This document shows, one piece after another, positions 11,045-21,914 of a stretch of DNA of 64,000 nt (position 1 is the first letter of the stretch; the number at the start of each line of letters is the position of its first letter). Location: contig PKTB01000023.1 in the NCBI GenBank assembly GCA_002869385.1, positions 1-64,000 of the forward strand. Reading direction: 5' to 3'. Below the pieces are notes generated by a model that ran no database searches, was not told the DNA's origin, and was given only the letters and a program-made list of their open reading frames with translations. The position numbers and the translations under genes were made by a program. The stretch is from Marinilabiliales bacterium. GTDB taxonomy: Bacteria; Bacteroidota; Bacteroidia; Bacteroidales; ML635J-15.

Positions 11045-11911
11045 TTAATTCTTTTTCTTCTCTTCTGGTTTAATTTCAAGCTCAATAGGTAAGTTTCCAT
11101 AAGATAATAATATGGAAAGATGCTCGGCCTGACTTCTTGTGAAGTTTCCACTAATTAAACACTTTCCTACACTAATTTTATCCATAACCTTTGGAGCTGT
11201 GTAAACAATATTATTTATTGCAATAGCAATACTATTATTTATGTTTTCTTCGGTCAGTTTTGTAAAGAAAGCAGCACCTTCATCATTAAAATTAATATGA
11301 ATCTCAGGCATATTCGTGAAATTACTTTTATCTACACAACTCTTTTCTATGTGCTTATTACTTATCTTTGATTTTTCCTTGATTAGATATAAGCATATTT
11401 GATCATCATTTTCAAGTGCTTTTCCCCACAGATAATTTGTTTCAAATTGTGATTCAGCAAGTAGCTTGTCTATGTCTTCTCTTAAACCTTCTTCATTATT
11501 AAAAATAAATATACCTGTGTTAGTCTGACTAAATTCAATATTATTCTTATTTAAAATGTTTTCGACTATATCTGAAGGGGGCTTAAGGTAATTGATAACA
11601 TAAAAACTAATTTAACCATTATGAAATATAAACTTTTTAGCTCTTTTGTACTCTGATTCGTTCTTAAAAACTATTTTTATTTCCAGATCATTAGTTGCTT
11701 TAAGTTTGAACCTTACACCAGAGTCTCTGAGTCTTTGTTTTAAAATAATTACAGTTTTAACAAAATCACTCTTGTTACAGTTTTTATCTTTTGGTTCCAG
11801 AGTTATCTTATATATGTTGAATAGAGGCTTTATAAGTTCTGAGGCTTCAAATGAATTTGAAATAAAGGAAGTTAAAACAAACAATATTAATACCTTGCTA
11901 ATTAGTTTCAT
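11045..11911 (-). CDS. Soluble SecD-head-like periplasmic protein, one in-frame TAA
   Basis: The start at 11911 gives a signal peptide (MKLISKVLILFVLTSFISN) and 288 residues. The N-terminal part (ILKQRLRDSGVRF ... LEIKIVF) resembles the SecD segment that precedes the P1 head. The C-terminal part (FNDEGAAFFTKLTEENI, IAIAINNIVYTAPKV, ISGNFTRSQAEHLSILL, GNLPIELEI) matches the conserved SecD head. The six-helix membrane domain of SecD is absent. An in-frame TAA at 11612-11614 falls after FIFHNG; reading continues in frame with ISFYVINYLKPP, so GAA to TAA is likely. It is divergent from the glycosyltransferase. Its function is unknown; it may be a stand-alone chaperone-like relative of the SecD periplasmic domain. 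Confidence 0.7.
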
Positions 11912-11940
11912 AAATAGTCTCAACAGAATTAAATAGTATA

Positions 11941-12003
11941 CAAATTTACATAAACTTTTTATAATATCAATTTGCAAAAAAATGAAAACTTTATGTAAGT
12001 TTG
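11941..12003. promoter_or_regulatory. Divergent promoter pair
   Basis: On the plus strand, TTTG (11971-11974), a 21-nt spacer and TAAGTTTG (11996-12003) form a strong promoter for the glycosyltransferase. On the minus strand, TAAATTTG (complement of 11941-11948) has an ATTG 19 nt upstream, for the SecD-like gene. Confidence 0.6.
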
Positions 12004-12015
12004 TAAAAAATACTA

Positions 12016-12831
12016 ATGAGACCGGAGAATATAACTGTAAATGCATTGTGGATTGGGAAAAAACTGATGCCAACAGAGCTTCTCACTATACGGTCGTATA
12101 TAGATCACGGTCACAAGTTTGTTTTATGGGCATATGATAATATTGAGACCACTTTACCTGACGGTCTTATTATAAAAGATGCATCTGATGTTATTCCTAA
12201 AGAGCGTGTGTTTAATTATAAAAACTCAAATCAATTTGGTCACGGAAAAGGAAGTTATGCCGGCTTTAGTGATATTTTCCGATATAAGCTTCTTTACGAA
12301 TATGGAGGATGGTGGACAGATATGGATGTAACTTGTCTTAAACCTTTGGATTTTGAAGAGGGTTATGTTTTCAGAACGCATCATTCTTTGCCAATGGTAG
12401 GAAATGTTATGAAGTGCCCTGCAGGTTGTGAGTTGATGAAAAAATGTTTTGATGAAGCATCTGAAAAAGTCGATGAAAATAATACAGACTGGCACCTGCC
12501 AATAGAAATACTTGTGAATAATGTTATTGATCTGGGTTTAGAAAAGTATATTAGAGAGTTTTCAAATCCTGATAGTTGGAATCTTATAAGAAAATTCCTT
12601 AAAAAAGGTCACTCTATCCCTGAGAACTGGTATATTATTCATTGGGTAAATGAAGAGTGGAGAAGAAATAAGATTCCGAAAAATGTTTCTATTGGGAAAT
12701 CAATGTTGTATCAGTATATGCAAAAACATAAAGTTTTAATTCAGAAAGCAAATTTTATTGAAACTATTCAGCTCAAATACAGACTTTCTAAATTATCATT
12801 TGGTATCAGAGTTTATAAAAATAAGTTTTAA
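12016..12831 (+). CDS. DXD glycosyltransferase (Gly_transf_sug / GT32-like)
   Basis: The 271-residue protein begins with VNALWIGKKLMPTELL, the characteristic start of capsular or OCH1-like sugar transferases. FSDIFRYKLLYEYGGWW (about 84-100) leads into the metal- and nucleotide-sugar-binding DXD motif TDMD (101-104). It has no signal peptide and no membrane helix, so it acts in the cytoplasm, presumably adding a sugar to a surface polysaccharide or glycolipid. The donor sugar cannot be read from the sequence. The start codon is only about 12 nt after the -7 box, so the transcript would have almost no leader unless translation begins later (Met18). It stands alone, not in a polysaccharide cluster. 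Confidence 0.8.
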   Translation: MRPENITVNALWIGKKLMPTELLTIRSYIDHGHKFVLWAYDNIETTLPDGLIIKDASDVIPKERVFNYKNSNQFGHGKGSYAGFSDIFRYKLLYEYGGWWTDMDVTCLKPLDFEEGYVFRTHHSLPMVGNVMKCPAGCELMKKCFDEASEKVDENNTDWHLPIEILVNNVIDLGLEKYIREFSNPDSWNLIRKFLKKGHSIPENWYIIHWVNEEWRRNKIPKNVSIGKSMLYQYMQKHKVLIQKANFIETIQLKYRLSKLSFGIRVYKNKF

Positions 12832-12888
12832 TCTTTTTAGGTATTATATTTTTTATTAAATTTACTACTTAATCTTAACGCCTTTCTT

Positions 12889-15291
12889 ATGAATCATTTG
12901 TTAATATTTATATCGTTTGTATTTTTTGCATTATTAGTTAATTCTCAGAACGTAAAAGATTTTGTAAAGAGTAAATCAATACTCCGAACGAAGATTACGT
13001 ATGATATAAAACCCGAGCTTAATAAGAAAATTGTTAAACTAGCCGGAGATGTTGGAGTTTGTAGTATTGAATCTCCAGAAGATGAATATTGTGGATTAGA
13101 AGTTTTAAGCCCTGTAATTTGGGTTAAAAATTATGGAGATGGAATCGTTGATTCATGCCGTGTTATGTACCGATTAGATTTTTATCCTCCAGTAATTATT
13201 TATGTTGATACTGAGATCCCGGCAGGTGATAGTATTATGATTGAGCTCTATGAGCTTGCAGTTAATTCAGGTTCTCATTCAATACAGTTTTCAGCATTCT
13301 TCCCAAATGGAGAAGAAGATGTTGATGCAACAAATAATTCAATGTCAAGAACATTTGAGTATTCAAATGGTAAGCAATATATTATTGAATTATTGACAGA
13401 TAATTATGCTAATGAGACATCATGGATTCTAACCAATGATGCAGATCAAACAATTGCTTTTAATGGCGATCTGGAGAATGCAACTCTTTATCAGGATGTT
13501 TTATGTTTAGTTCCGGGTTGTTACACTTTTTCTATTTTTGATGGTTTTGGTGATGGGATTTGCGGTAGTTATGGAGATGGTTATTTTTCGATTATTGAGG
13601 CAGATACAAAAATTGAAATTGCTACCGGATGCGACTACGGAGATGGAACAACAGTTGATTTTTGCGTTGAGGCAGATGAGGGCATGCCAACTGCAAACTT
13701 TTCTCATGGAAGTATGAATTCATGTACAGGAGAGGTTGAATTTTATGATAATAGTTCATGTAATCCTGCAGCAACTGCTTTGTTGTGGGACTTTGGTGAT
13801 GGCAATACCTCAACTGAGCAAAATCCAACACATATATATACTATAAATGGGATGTACAATGTAAGTTTACAGGTAACAAATATTAATGGTACACATACTT
13901 TATCAATTCCTAACTATATAGAAATTCAAAGGTTTTATCAACCAGATATTGCAGATGAGTTTTTCTGTAGTTATGGAGAAACGGTAGTTTTTCACTCTCC
14001 TGACGAGTATGATGAAATAAATTGGTATATAGATCCAACAACAGAAACGCCAGAATTAGTTTATGATAGTTTTACATTGGAAAATGTGATCTCTGACACT
14101 ACTATTTATTATCAATCGTATGAGGTTGCTGAGTCCCAATATGTTGGTCTTGAAGATAATTCCGGTGATGGTGGGTACTTTGGTTTTGGTATCGATCGAG
14201 CTGTTTATTTTGATGCATATACTGATATTACAATAAAATCAACAACAGTTTACGCTTCAGGAGCAGGGGAGAGGACATTCACTTTGAAAAACTCAGGAGG
14301 AACAGTTCTTGATACAAGAGTAATCGATATTCCTGATGGAGAAAGTGTTATTGATTTGGACTTTCAAGTCAGTGCAGGAACAGACTATGCGATACATGTT
14401 AACACAGCAAATAACTTAGCATACACAGGTGATTATGGTGACCAAAATATTGGATATCCATTTACTTTACCAGGTTTAATAAGTATAACAGGGAATAATT
14501 ATGGCGAAGACTTTTGGTATTTCTTTTATAATATTTAAATTATAGAAGGTTTTGGTAGTGGTTGCCTGTCAGCTATAGTACCGTTGAATGCCAGTTTAAG
14601 TGAAATAAACTTAGAGCTTTGCGAAGATACCATTGTATGTACAGGTAGAGAAGCATATTTATACACGTTAAATGAGTTTGCAGAATACTTCTGGAGCAAT
14701 GATAGTGCAACACAAGGAATTTATACTGATGTGCCTGGAATTTATTCAGTAACAGTGACAGATGAATACTCATGTACTGCTGAAGGAAGTGTCTCAATCA
14801 ATAACTTTAATGCACTTTTATATTCGTCAAATGTTCTGGATATGACTGATTCGGATAACCCTGATGGTTTTGCTGAAGTAATAATCGATTCAGGATCAGA
14901 GCCTGTAGAGATATTGTGGAGTTGTGATTCTACTAGTTTTAGTATAAGTGGAATGGAGTCTGGAGTATATTACTACACTCTAATTGATGCCAACGAATGT
15001 GAATATTCGGATTCTGTTACAATAGGTGATATTTCTGGAATAGATTCAGAAATTTCGGACAATAGGATTAAGCTTTTTCCAAATCCGGTTTCTGAATTAT
15101 TAAATATATCTTGTGATCTTGAGAATCAAACTAAACTTAAGTTGCTTTATTCAAGCGGACGAGTAATAATAGATGATAAATTTAAAAACAGAGATATTGT
15201 AATTGATGTGTCAGACCTATCATCAGGAGTCTATTTTGTTGAAATTACAAATTCTGGTAAAAGGAAAGTATTTAAAATTTTCAAACAATAA
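12889..15291 (+). CDS. Secreted PKD-domain protein with T9SS type A sorting domain, one in-frame TAA
   Basis: The 800-residue frame starts with signal peptide MNHLLIFISFVFFALLVNS. Next comes a CARDB-like segment (CGLEVLSPVIWVKNYGDG), a calcium-type segment (FDGFGDGICGSYGDGYFSI), and one PKD domain (ANFSHGS ... LLWDFGDGNTSTEQNPTHIY) at about residues 265-345. It ends in a type A sorting domain (LFPNPVSELLNI ... LSSGVYFVEI). TAA at 14536-14538 (codon 550) interrupts it, and the frame continues without shift into the sorting domain. GAA to TAA is the simplest cause. A strong terminator follows. It is probably a surface protein handled by type IX secretion; no enzyme domain was recognised. Confidence 0.85.
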
Positions 15292-15317
15292 AAAAAGGCA
15301 GTATTTACTGCCTTTTT
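15292..15317. terminator. Bidirectional intrinsic terminator
   Basis: GGCAGTA-TT-TACTGCC at 15297-15312 is flanked by A6 and T5 runs, so it can stop both the PKD gene and rpoD, which converge here. Confidence 0.85.
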
Positions 15318-15319
15318 CT

Positions 15320-16180
15320 TTATCCTAAATAACTTTTAAGTAGTTTACTTCGTGATGAATGACGTAATCTTCTTATTGCTTTTTCTTTTATTTGTCTGAC
15401 ACGTTCACGTGTTAAACCAAATTTATCTCCAATTTCTTCTAATGTCATGTCCTGACATGAGATTCCAAAAAATAGTTTAACTATATCTCTTTCTCTTTCA
15501 GTTAAAGTTGCTAAAGCTCTGTCAATTTCTTTTGAAAGAGATTCATTTATTAGAATTGAATCAGTATGTGGTAAATCAGAGTTTTCTAATACATCGAGAA
15601 GGCTGTTTTCTTCTCCATTAACAAATGGTGCATCAACAGATACGTGTCTACCTGAAACTCTCAATGTATCAACAACTTTCTCTTCAGGAAGGTCTAGTTC
15701 TTTAGCTAATTCTTCTGATGTTGGACGTCTTTCATTCTCCTGTTCGAATTTTGAAAAAGCTTTATTGATCTTGTTTAAAGAGCCAACCTGATTTAAAGGA
15801 AGTCTAACAATTCTTGATTGTTCAGCAAGTGCTTGTAATATCGATTGACGAATCCACCAAACAGCATAAGAGATAAATTTAAAACCTCTTGTTTCATCAA
15901 ATTTTTCAGCTGCTTTTATTAATCCCAAATTTCCTTCATTGATAAGGTCAGGTAAACTTAAACCCTGATTTTGGTACTGTTTTGCAACTGATACAACAAA
16001 ACGAAGATTTGCTCTGGTGAGTTTTTCTAATGCAATTCTGTCGCCTTGTTTAATCCTTTGTGCTAGTTCAACTTCTTCATCAACCGTAATTAACTCTTCT
16101 TTTCCTATCTCCTGTAAATATTTATCCAGAGAAGCGCTTTCACGATTAGTGATTGATTTTGTAATCTTTAATTGTCTCAT
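15320..16180 (-). CDS. rpoD: Primary RNA polymerase sigma factor RpoD (sigma-70, short Bacteroidota form)
   Basis: The protein has 286 residues, the normal size for the primary sigma of this phylum, which lacks region 1.1 and the long non-conserved insert. Region 1.2 ([14 protein letters not shown]), region 2 with the -10 recognition helix ([34 protein letters not shown]), region 3 ([17 protein letters not shown]) and region 4 with its helix-turn-helix ([20 protein letters not shown]) are all present. It directs recognition of TAnnTTTG promoters. This copy is intact, whereas the paralogue at 37339 is interrupted. It is the likely housekeeping sigma. Confidence 0.97.
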   Translation of the reverse strand: MRQLKITKSITNRESASLDKYLQEIGKEELITVDEEVELAQRIKQGDRIALEKLTRANLRFVVSVAKQYQNQGLSLPDLINEGNLGLIKAAEKFDETRGFKFISYAVWWIRQSILQALAEQSRIVRLPLNQVGSLNKINKAFSKFEQENERRPTSEELAKELDLPEEKVVDTLRVSGRHVSVDAPFVNGEENSLLDVLENSDLPHTDSILINESLSKEIDRALATLTERERDIVKLFFGISCQDMTLEEIGDKFGLTRERVRQIKEKAIRRLRHSSRSKLLKSYLG

Positions 16181-16302
16181 TTCTTTCTATCCTATCTGCA
16201 GTTTAATTTTTAATTTAAAGTCAATTAGTGCTGACATTACGAATTAAAAATGAAAAGGTTATAATTTTTACTAAAAAAAATAAAATAAGTTTAAATAAAA
16301 CG

Positions 16303-16340
16303 AAAAAGCCCGGTAAATATTATCTATTTGACCGGGCTTT
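16303..16340 (-). terminator. Intrinsic terminator of the FadL-like gene
   Basis: AAAGCCCGGT (16305-16314) pairs with ACCGGGCTTT (16331-16340). Read on the minus strand, the hairpin is followed by a T run, which fits termination downstream of the gene ending at 16362. Confidence 0.8.
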
Positions 16341-16361
16341 GGGATGAAATATATTTGAGTT

Positions 16362-17819
16362 TTAGAACTTAAATCCAATTGTTGTTACGATTCTGCTTTG
16401 ATCTTTTACAAGTTCAGTTGCTGGGCTATTTACACCGTATCCTTCGTACATATAATAATAATTTATATTGTTTATAAAAGAATATGAAACATCAAAATAA
16501 ACGGCCTCTGATCTTAGTCCAATACCACCAGAGTAAATAAGCGTATATGCATCGCTGTTTATATGGTCAGATGCATAAGGAGAGTCATAAAATGCACCAC
16601 CTGCTCTGAAACTTACAGGACCATATTTGTATTCCATACCAATTTTTATGTTGTTTGCAGGTTTGTATTCGTTTCTAACACTTGTATTTTCATCATAGAA
16701 ATTGTAATCATTACTTCTTAAGCGTTCCATAGAATAGTCTAAATATTCATAATCAATATTTAAAAGTGCTTGTTTTGCAATAACAAAACCTAAACTAGCA
16801 TTTGCTCTGAATGGAGTTGTCAATTCATAATCGAACATTCCATATTCAGAATCTATTGCTTGAGAATAATCTGCATTTTCAAAGTCAGATATTACAGAAG
16901 TATAATAGTTATCATGCAAGTCGTAGAAAGTAGGAGTATGGATTGCTCCACCTAATCTAACCCAAGGTACAGGTGAGAATAAAAGTCCGACTTTAAAATT
17001 AATACCTGAGCCTTTTGTTTCGAGAGATTCTTTGAATGTAAATGAATTAAATCCGTCAATTAAACCATCTTCGTCTATTTCTTGAAGAGATTTGACCTCC
17101 TTATAATTTATTGATTGTAAACCAAGGGTAGCACCAATAAATAATTTATGTTGAATATTTGCTGCTATAGCAAAATTATACTCTCACTGATGGCCGTTTC
17201 TGTAGATAATTTGTCTTTGAGTTTGCCCATAATCTCCATAATATGCGCTAACGTATTGTGTGCCAGTTGTATCAGTAGGATCTGGATCAATTAAGTATGA
17301 GTCCCAAGCTAAACCGGTATAAAAGCCATCAAGATATTCATAGGTATTACCTGAAGCTTTTGATGCAAACCAATCTGTCATAGAGTTATAGTTGTTAGTT
17401 CCTTCTACGACAATATTCTCATGAAAATTATTTAGCCTGTTGTATGATAATCCAACATTAATACTAGTTACGCCATTTTCCTTATTAACTGGGATTGAAC
17501 CTATATATGAGAAGTTATTTATATTAAAGTTAACATCATAATCTTCTCCGATTCCACCCTGATAGTTTGCATCCATATTAGTAATAACAAATGCAGGACT
17601 AAAAGTAAAGTCTGAGGAGTGATATACACCCATTCCAGCTGGATTAAAAATTAAAGTTGAAGCATCGGCCCCAAGTGCACCAAAAGATCCACCCATTGCA
17701 TTATATCTTGCTGTACCTCCGGGTATTAGATATGAATACCTTAAAGCATCTACTTCGTTTTGTGAAAATAGTGTTATTGCTGAGAACAGTACACCTATTA
17801 TTAATATCGTTCTTTTCAT
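16362..17819 (-). CDS. FadL/OmpP1-family outer-membrane transport protein, one in-frame TGA
   Basis: The 485-residue frame has signal peptide MKRTILIIGVLFSAITLFSQ. It is followed by the family hallmark GGTARYNAMGGSFGALGAD and NPAGMGVY, which forms the N-terminal hatch of FadL/TodX-like porins. Repeated amphipathic strands follow, and it ends in an aromatic-terminated strand (IVTTIGFKF). The expected role is diffusion of hydrophobic compounds across the outer membrane; the substrate is unknown. TGA at 17184-17186 follows NGHQ, and the frame resumes with EYNFAIAANIQHK, so GGA to TGA is likely. It lies 20 bp downstream of the Tyr/Ser-rich lipoprotein, probably in one operon. Confidence 0.85.
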
Positions 17820-17839
17820 GTCTATATCTTTTTTAGTAA

Positions 17840-19459
17840 TTATCTTCTACCTCCACTTGATCTTGATGAGCTGCTGCTTGAAGAAGAGCTTCTGCTTGAT
17901 GATGATGATGAACTTCTTGAAGAGCTTCCAGATGAGTATGAACTTCTACTTGATGAAGAAGAGCTTCTGCTAGGACTGCTATATGAAGAGGAGCTTCGAT
18001 TAGAACTACTAGAACTTCTACTTGGGCTGCTATAGGAAGAACTTCTGTTAGAACTGCTAGAAGATGAGTTTCTACTTGGAGTACTGTAAGATGAGCTCCT
18101 GTTAGAATTGCCTGATGATGAAGATCAACTATTATATGAGTTTGATCTATTAGAATTTGCAGGTCTGCTATATGAGTTATTGCTACCGTTGTATCGTGTT
18201 GAGCTAGAATTCGTCGGTCTTGTATAACTCTTATTTGTTGTATTAGTACTACCTCTGCTTGTAGCAGGTCTTGTACTTGATGAGTTTGAATTTGTTCTTG
18301 ATGATGAATTTACTCTTGAGCTACTTGAATTATTTACATTATAATTTGTTCTTGAGTTATATTCAGGCTTATTGTAAGATCTTACATCGTTATTAGTATT
18401 TGTTCTAGAACTTGTATTTGTATTTGTATTTGTAGTGTTAGTGCGACCACTATTCGAAGGGTCTACTTGTAAACCACTGCTGTTTAATCTACTAACTTCT
18501 TTTGAAACGCCAGAGTTTGTATTTGTCTCTGGAGTTCTATCAAGAACAGAAGACGAAGCTGTTGTTGTTGAGCTAACAGGATCTCTTGTAATATCTGAGG
18601 TTCCACTAGCTGTTCCATTATTTACAGTAGGAGTCTTGCCTTCATCAACTCTAGTTCCTGTTGTATTTGATCCATGACTTGTTCCGGAATTTACAATATG
18701 AGTATTCCCAGTTGCACTTCCAGAGTCAGGGACTCTACCTGTTGATGATGAGCCGTTTCCACCTGATGAGCCTCTATGTCCGTAATAAGTACCTCCAAAA
18801 ACATTATCTGAATAATATCCATCATTATTATATGATCCTCCGCCATACCAGTACCCGTCATTAAATCCATCGTGATATCCATTCCAGTATCCATTATTCC
18901 ATGAACTGTAGTAAGGAGAGTATCCCCAACTACTATATCACCAATATGGATAATTCCATGAGTAGTATGGGTAACCATAACCTATATACCATCCAGAGTG
19001 CCATGACCAGCCCCAATCCCAACCCCAGTAAGGGTCGTAGTAGTAGTCGTAATAGTAATATGGACGATAATAGTGTCCATATCTTGAGAATTGGTGAGAA
19101 TATGAACCATAATAATCGTCTTCGTAATAATCTCCATAATAATTATTTACGATGTAATTACCATCTTCGTCGTAATAACCGTCAGAATCAGATAATTCAT
19201 CATAGTAGTAATAATCATCTTCTCCTGAATATTCAGTGAGACCGTCAGAGAGATCGTTTCCTAAGTCAGGAGTAGTCTTGTCTTCGTAGACTGTGACATC
19301 TTCTGTACTGCTAGTTTTTTCAACAATAACAGTAGTTTGAGGTGTGTTTGCAGGATGATAATAAACATCATCGTAACCACCTGTTTCAAAGTAATAATTA
19401 GTTGTGCATGATGTTGCGACAACTAAAATAATTAACGATAAGTAAAATAATGCTTTCAT
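17840..19459 (-). CDS. Tyr/Gly- and Ser-rich low-complexity lipoprotein, two in-frame TGA codons
   Basis: The frame encodes 539 residues. The signal peptide ends in a lipobox (VVATSC, Cys18). An acidic Tyr/Asp segment follows, then a region very rich in Tyr, Trp and Gly (about 120-225), then Thr/Asn/Ser-rich sequence, and finally almost pure Ser with Arg (SRSSSSSS) ending GGRR. TGA codons at 18938-18940 and 18125-18127 interrupt it, and composition is unbroken across both; GGA to TGA fits. It should be a lipid-anchored, disordered or matrix-like protein of the outer membrane. The Tyr/Trp-rich stretch resembles extracellular matrix or adhesive proteins in composition only. It precedes the FadL-like gene. 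No database family recognised. Confidence 0.75.
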
Positions 19460-19540
19460 GATATTATGAATTTTTATAGTTTTGAACCAAATTTATTTAA
19501 AGAACTTGTTAGTTTTAATGCAAATTTCATACCAAATAAT

Positions 19541-21013
19541 ATGGCAAAAGGACTTGTAAAAAAGGAAGAAAATTACTCACAGTGGTACAACGAAATAGTG
19601 ATAAAAGCTGATCTTGCAGAGAATTCTGCTGTTAGGGGTTGTATGGTTATCAAACCGTATGGATTTAGCATATGGGAAAAAATGCAGTCAGTTTTAGACG
19701 GAATGTTCAAAGAAACAGGACATCAAAATGCTTATTTTCAGCTGTTTATTCCTAAATCATTTTTTAGTAAAGAGGCAAATCATGTTGAGGGTTTTGCAAA
19801 AGAATGTGCTGTTGTTACTCATTATAGACTAAAGAATTGTGAAAATGGAGGTATTGAAGTAGATGAGAGTGCAAAACTTGAAGAGGAATTAATTGTTCGT
19901 CCAACATCAGAAACCATTATTTGGAATACTTACAAAAATTGGATTAATTCATACAGAGATCTTCCTTTGCTTGTTAATCAATGGGCAAATGTTGTTAGAT
20001 GGGAAATGAGAACAAGATTGTTCTTGAGAACAGCTGAATTCTTATGGCAGGAAGGTCATACTGCTCATGCGACGAAAGAAGAAGCTATTGCAGAAACAAA
20101 ACAGATGATTGAAGTTTATGCAAAATTTGCACAGGAATATCTTGGAGTACCTGTAATAATTGGTACAAAAACAGAGAATGAGAGATTTGCAGGTGCAGAA
20201 GAAACATATTGTATTGAAGCACTTATGCAAGATGGTAAAGCTCTTCAAGCCGGAACATCTCACTTCCTTGCACAGAATTTTGCTAAAGCATTTGATGTAA
20301 AATTTTTAAATAAGGATAATAAGGAGGAATATGTATGGGCTACATCATGGGGAGTATCTACGCGATTGATGGGAGCACTGGTAATGGCTCATTCTGACAA
20401 TAATGGATTGGTTATACCTCCTAAATTAGCTCCAATACAGGTTGTTATTGTCCCTATTTATAAAAACGAAGAACAACTTGCAGATATTACAGAAAGAGTA
20501 GATAAATTATGTCAATCTTTAAAGGGGAAAGGTATAAGCTATAAATTTGATAATCGTGATAGTCAAAGACCTGGATTTAAATTTGCAGAATGGGAGTTAA
20601 AAGGTGTACCAGTACGTATTGCTATTGGACCAAAAGACTATGAAAATAACACTTGGGAAGTAGCCAGAAGAGATACTCTTTCTAAAGAAATTATCAGCAA
20701 TGATGATATTTTAAATCATATAGAAACATTGCTTGTTGATATTAAGGATAATATTTATCAGAAAGCCTTGAATTTTAGAGCAGAGAACACACACAGAGTT
20801 GATACATGGGATGAATTTAAAGATATAATTGAAAACAAACCAGGTTTTATTGAAGCTCATTGGGATGGAACAAGTGAAACTGAAGAAAAAATTAAAGCAG
20901 AGACCAAAGCTACTATTAGATTGATTCCAATAGACCCTGAACATGAAGAAGGTAAATGCGTTTATTCAGGAAAACCTTCAAAACATAGAGTATTATTCGC
21001 TAAAGCATATTAA
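19541..21013 (+). CDS. proS: Prolyl-tRNA synthetase (archaeal/eukaryotic-type short form)
   Basis: ATG at 19541 is chosen because [20 protein letters not shown] is the usual N-terminus; an upstream in-frame ATG at 19466 would add 25 atypical residues. The protein has 490 residues. The class II core shows [13 protein letters not shown], motif 2 ([16 protein letters not shown], then [24 protein letters not shown]) and motif 3 region ([17 protein letters not shown]). An anticodon-binding domain (VVIVPIYKN) and the C-terminal domain of this subclass (ending RVLFAKAY) follow. It charges tRNA-Pro with proline in the cytoplasm. It is intact and overlaps no neighbour. Confidence 0.96.
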   Translation: MAKGLVKKEENYSQWYNEIVIKADLAENSAVRGCMVIKPYGFSIWEKMQSVLDGMFKETGHQNAYFQLFIPKSFFSKEANHVEGFAKECAVVTHYRLKNCENGGIEVDESAKLEEELIVRPTSETIIWNTYKNWINSYRDLPLLVNQWANVVRWEMRTRLFLRTAEFLWQEGHTAHATKEEAIAETKQMIEVYAKFAQEYLGVPVIIGTKTENERFAGAEETYCIEALMQDGKALQAGTSHFLAQNFAKAFDVKFLNKDNKEEYVWATSWGVSTRLMGALVMAHSDNNGLVIPPKLAPIQVVIVPIYKNEEQLADITERVDKLCQSLKGKGISYKFDNRDSQRPGFKFAEWELKGVPVRIAIGPKDYENNTWEVARRDTLSKEIISNDDILNHIETLLVDIKDNIYQKALNFRAENTHRVDTWDEFKDIIENKPGFIEAHWDGTSETEEKIKAETKATIRLIPIDPEHEEGKCVYSGKPSKHRVLFAKAY

Positions 21014-21017
21014 AATT

Positions 21018-21707
21018 ATGGAAAAGAAAAGAAGTGCAAAAGAACATATAATTGATACATTAAAAGAAAAATCAGTTTTAAAACAACAGGTTTTTGACCA
21101 GACAAAGAAGGCTTTTAAAATTTTGAAGAAAGAACTTCAGTCAATTGTTTTATCATATAATCAAGAGCTAAAGGATGAGGACGAGCGCATATTGTTAGAA
21201 TATCGTGATAGAGGAATGTTTGAAACTGAAGTAAAAGTTGCTGGTGACCTTATCATTTTTAATATGCATTCGAATATTTTTTAATTTCCAAGAAATCATG
21301 AAATTTGGAAGGATAATTATTATGCTGATGAGCCTTTAATGACTTATTCTGGTATTATAAATATCTACAATTTTCTTGCTGATTCATTTAAATATAATAG
21401 GTTAGAAGATTTAGGTTACCTAATCGGTAGAATTTTTATTAATAAAGATGGAACATTTTTTATTGAGGGCAGAAGAGAACTTGGTTTTAATTTCCCTCAA
21501 TTTGGTAAGAATCAAGTGAACGAGAAGAATATTCGCCAACTACTTGAAGCAGCGATATCCTATGCCCTAAGATTTGACCTCTTAGTTCCTCCATATAATG
21601 ATGTTAAGATTGTTAATGTTGACCATATGAAAGAAAGAATTAATAAATCTAAAATGCAAACAGGAAAACGACTTGGATTCTTATATAATGCAATAGACGA
21701 AGATTAG
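21018..21707 (+). CDS. Conserved hypothetical protein, one in-frame TAA
   Basis: The 229-residue frame starts 5 nt after proS (MEKKRSAKEHIIDTLKEKS). It is a soluble protein with a charged helical N-terminus, then VAGDLIIFNMHSNIF, where TAA at 21282-21284 interrupts. It resumes in frame with FPRNHEIWKDNYY and ADEPLMTYSGIINIYNFLAD; GAA to TAA would give NIFEFPRNHEIWK. The second half (YLIGRIFINKDGTFFIEG, then LGFNFPQFGKNQVN) looks like a conserved globular fold. I do not recognise a characterised family. It is probably co-transcribed with proS. Confidence 0.65.
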
Positions 21708-21877
21708 TTTTTTCTTAGAACATTAAAAAAATGGCATTTTATATGCTGTCAAAAATCATGTTTTACAGTACTTGTTTTTAATAGTAAGGCTTATGTATTT
21801 GTAAGTCAATTGATTTACTATGTTATAAAACAATTAAAAAAAACGTAATATCATATCCCAGTTAAATTATAAGTATT

Positions 21878-21885
21878 TAATTTTG
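21878..21885 (+). promoter_or_regulatory. -7 box of korAB
   Basis: TAATTTTG lies 30 nt before the korA ATG. No clear TTTG -33 element is present. Confidence 0.4.
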
Positions 21886-21914
21886 TATTAACAAAACCAT
21901 AATATTAAAAACAA

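Noticed and set aside
18435..19239. Forward ORFs across the Ser/Tyr-rich lipoprotein
   Set aside because: They are low-complexity shadows of the reverse gene, whose lipobox and continuous composition support it.
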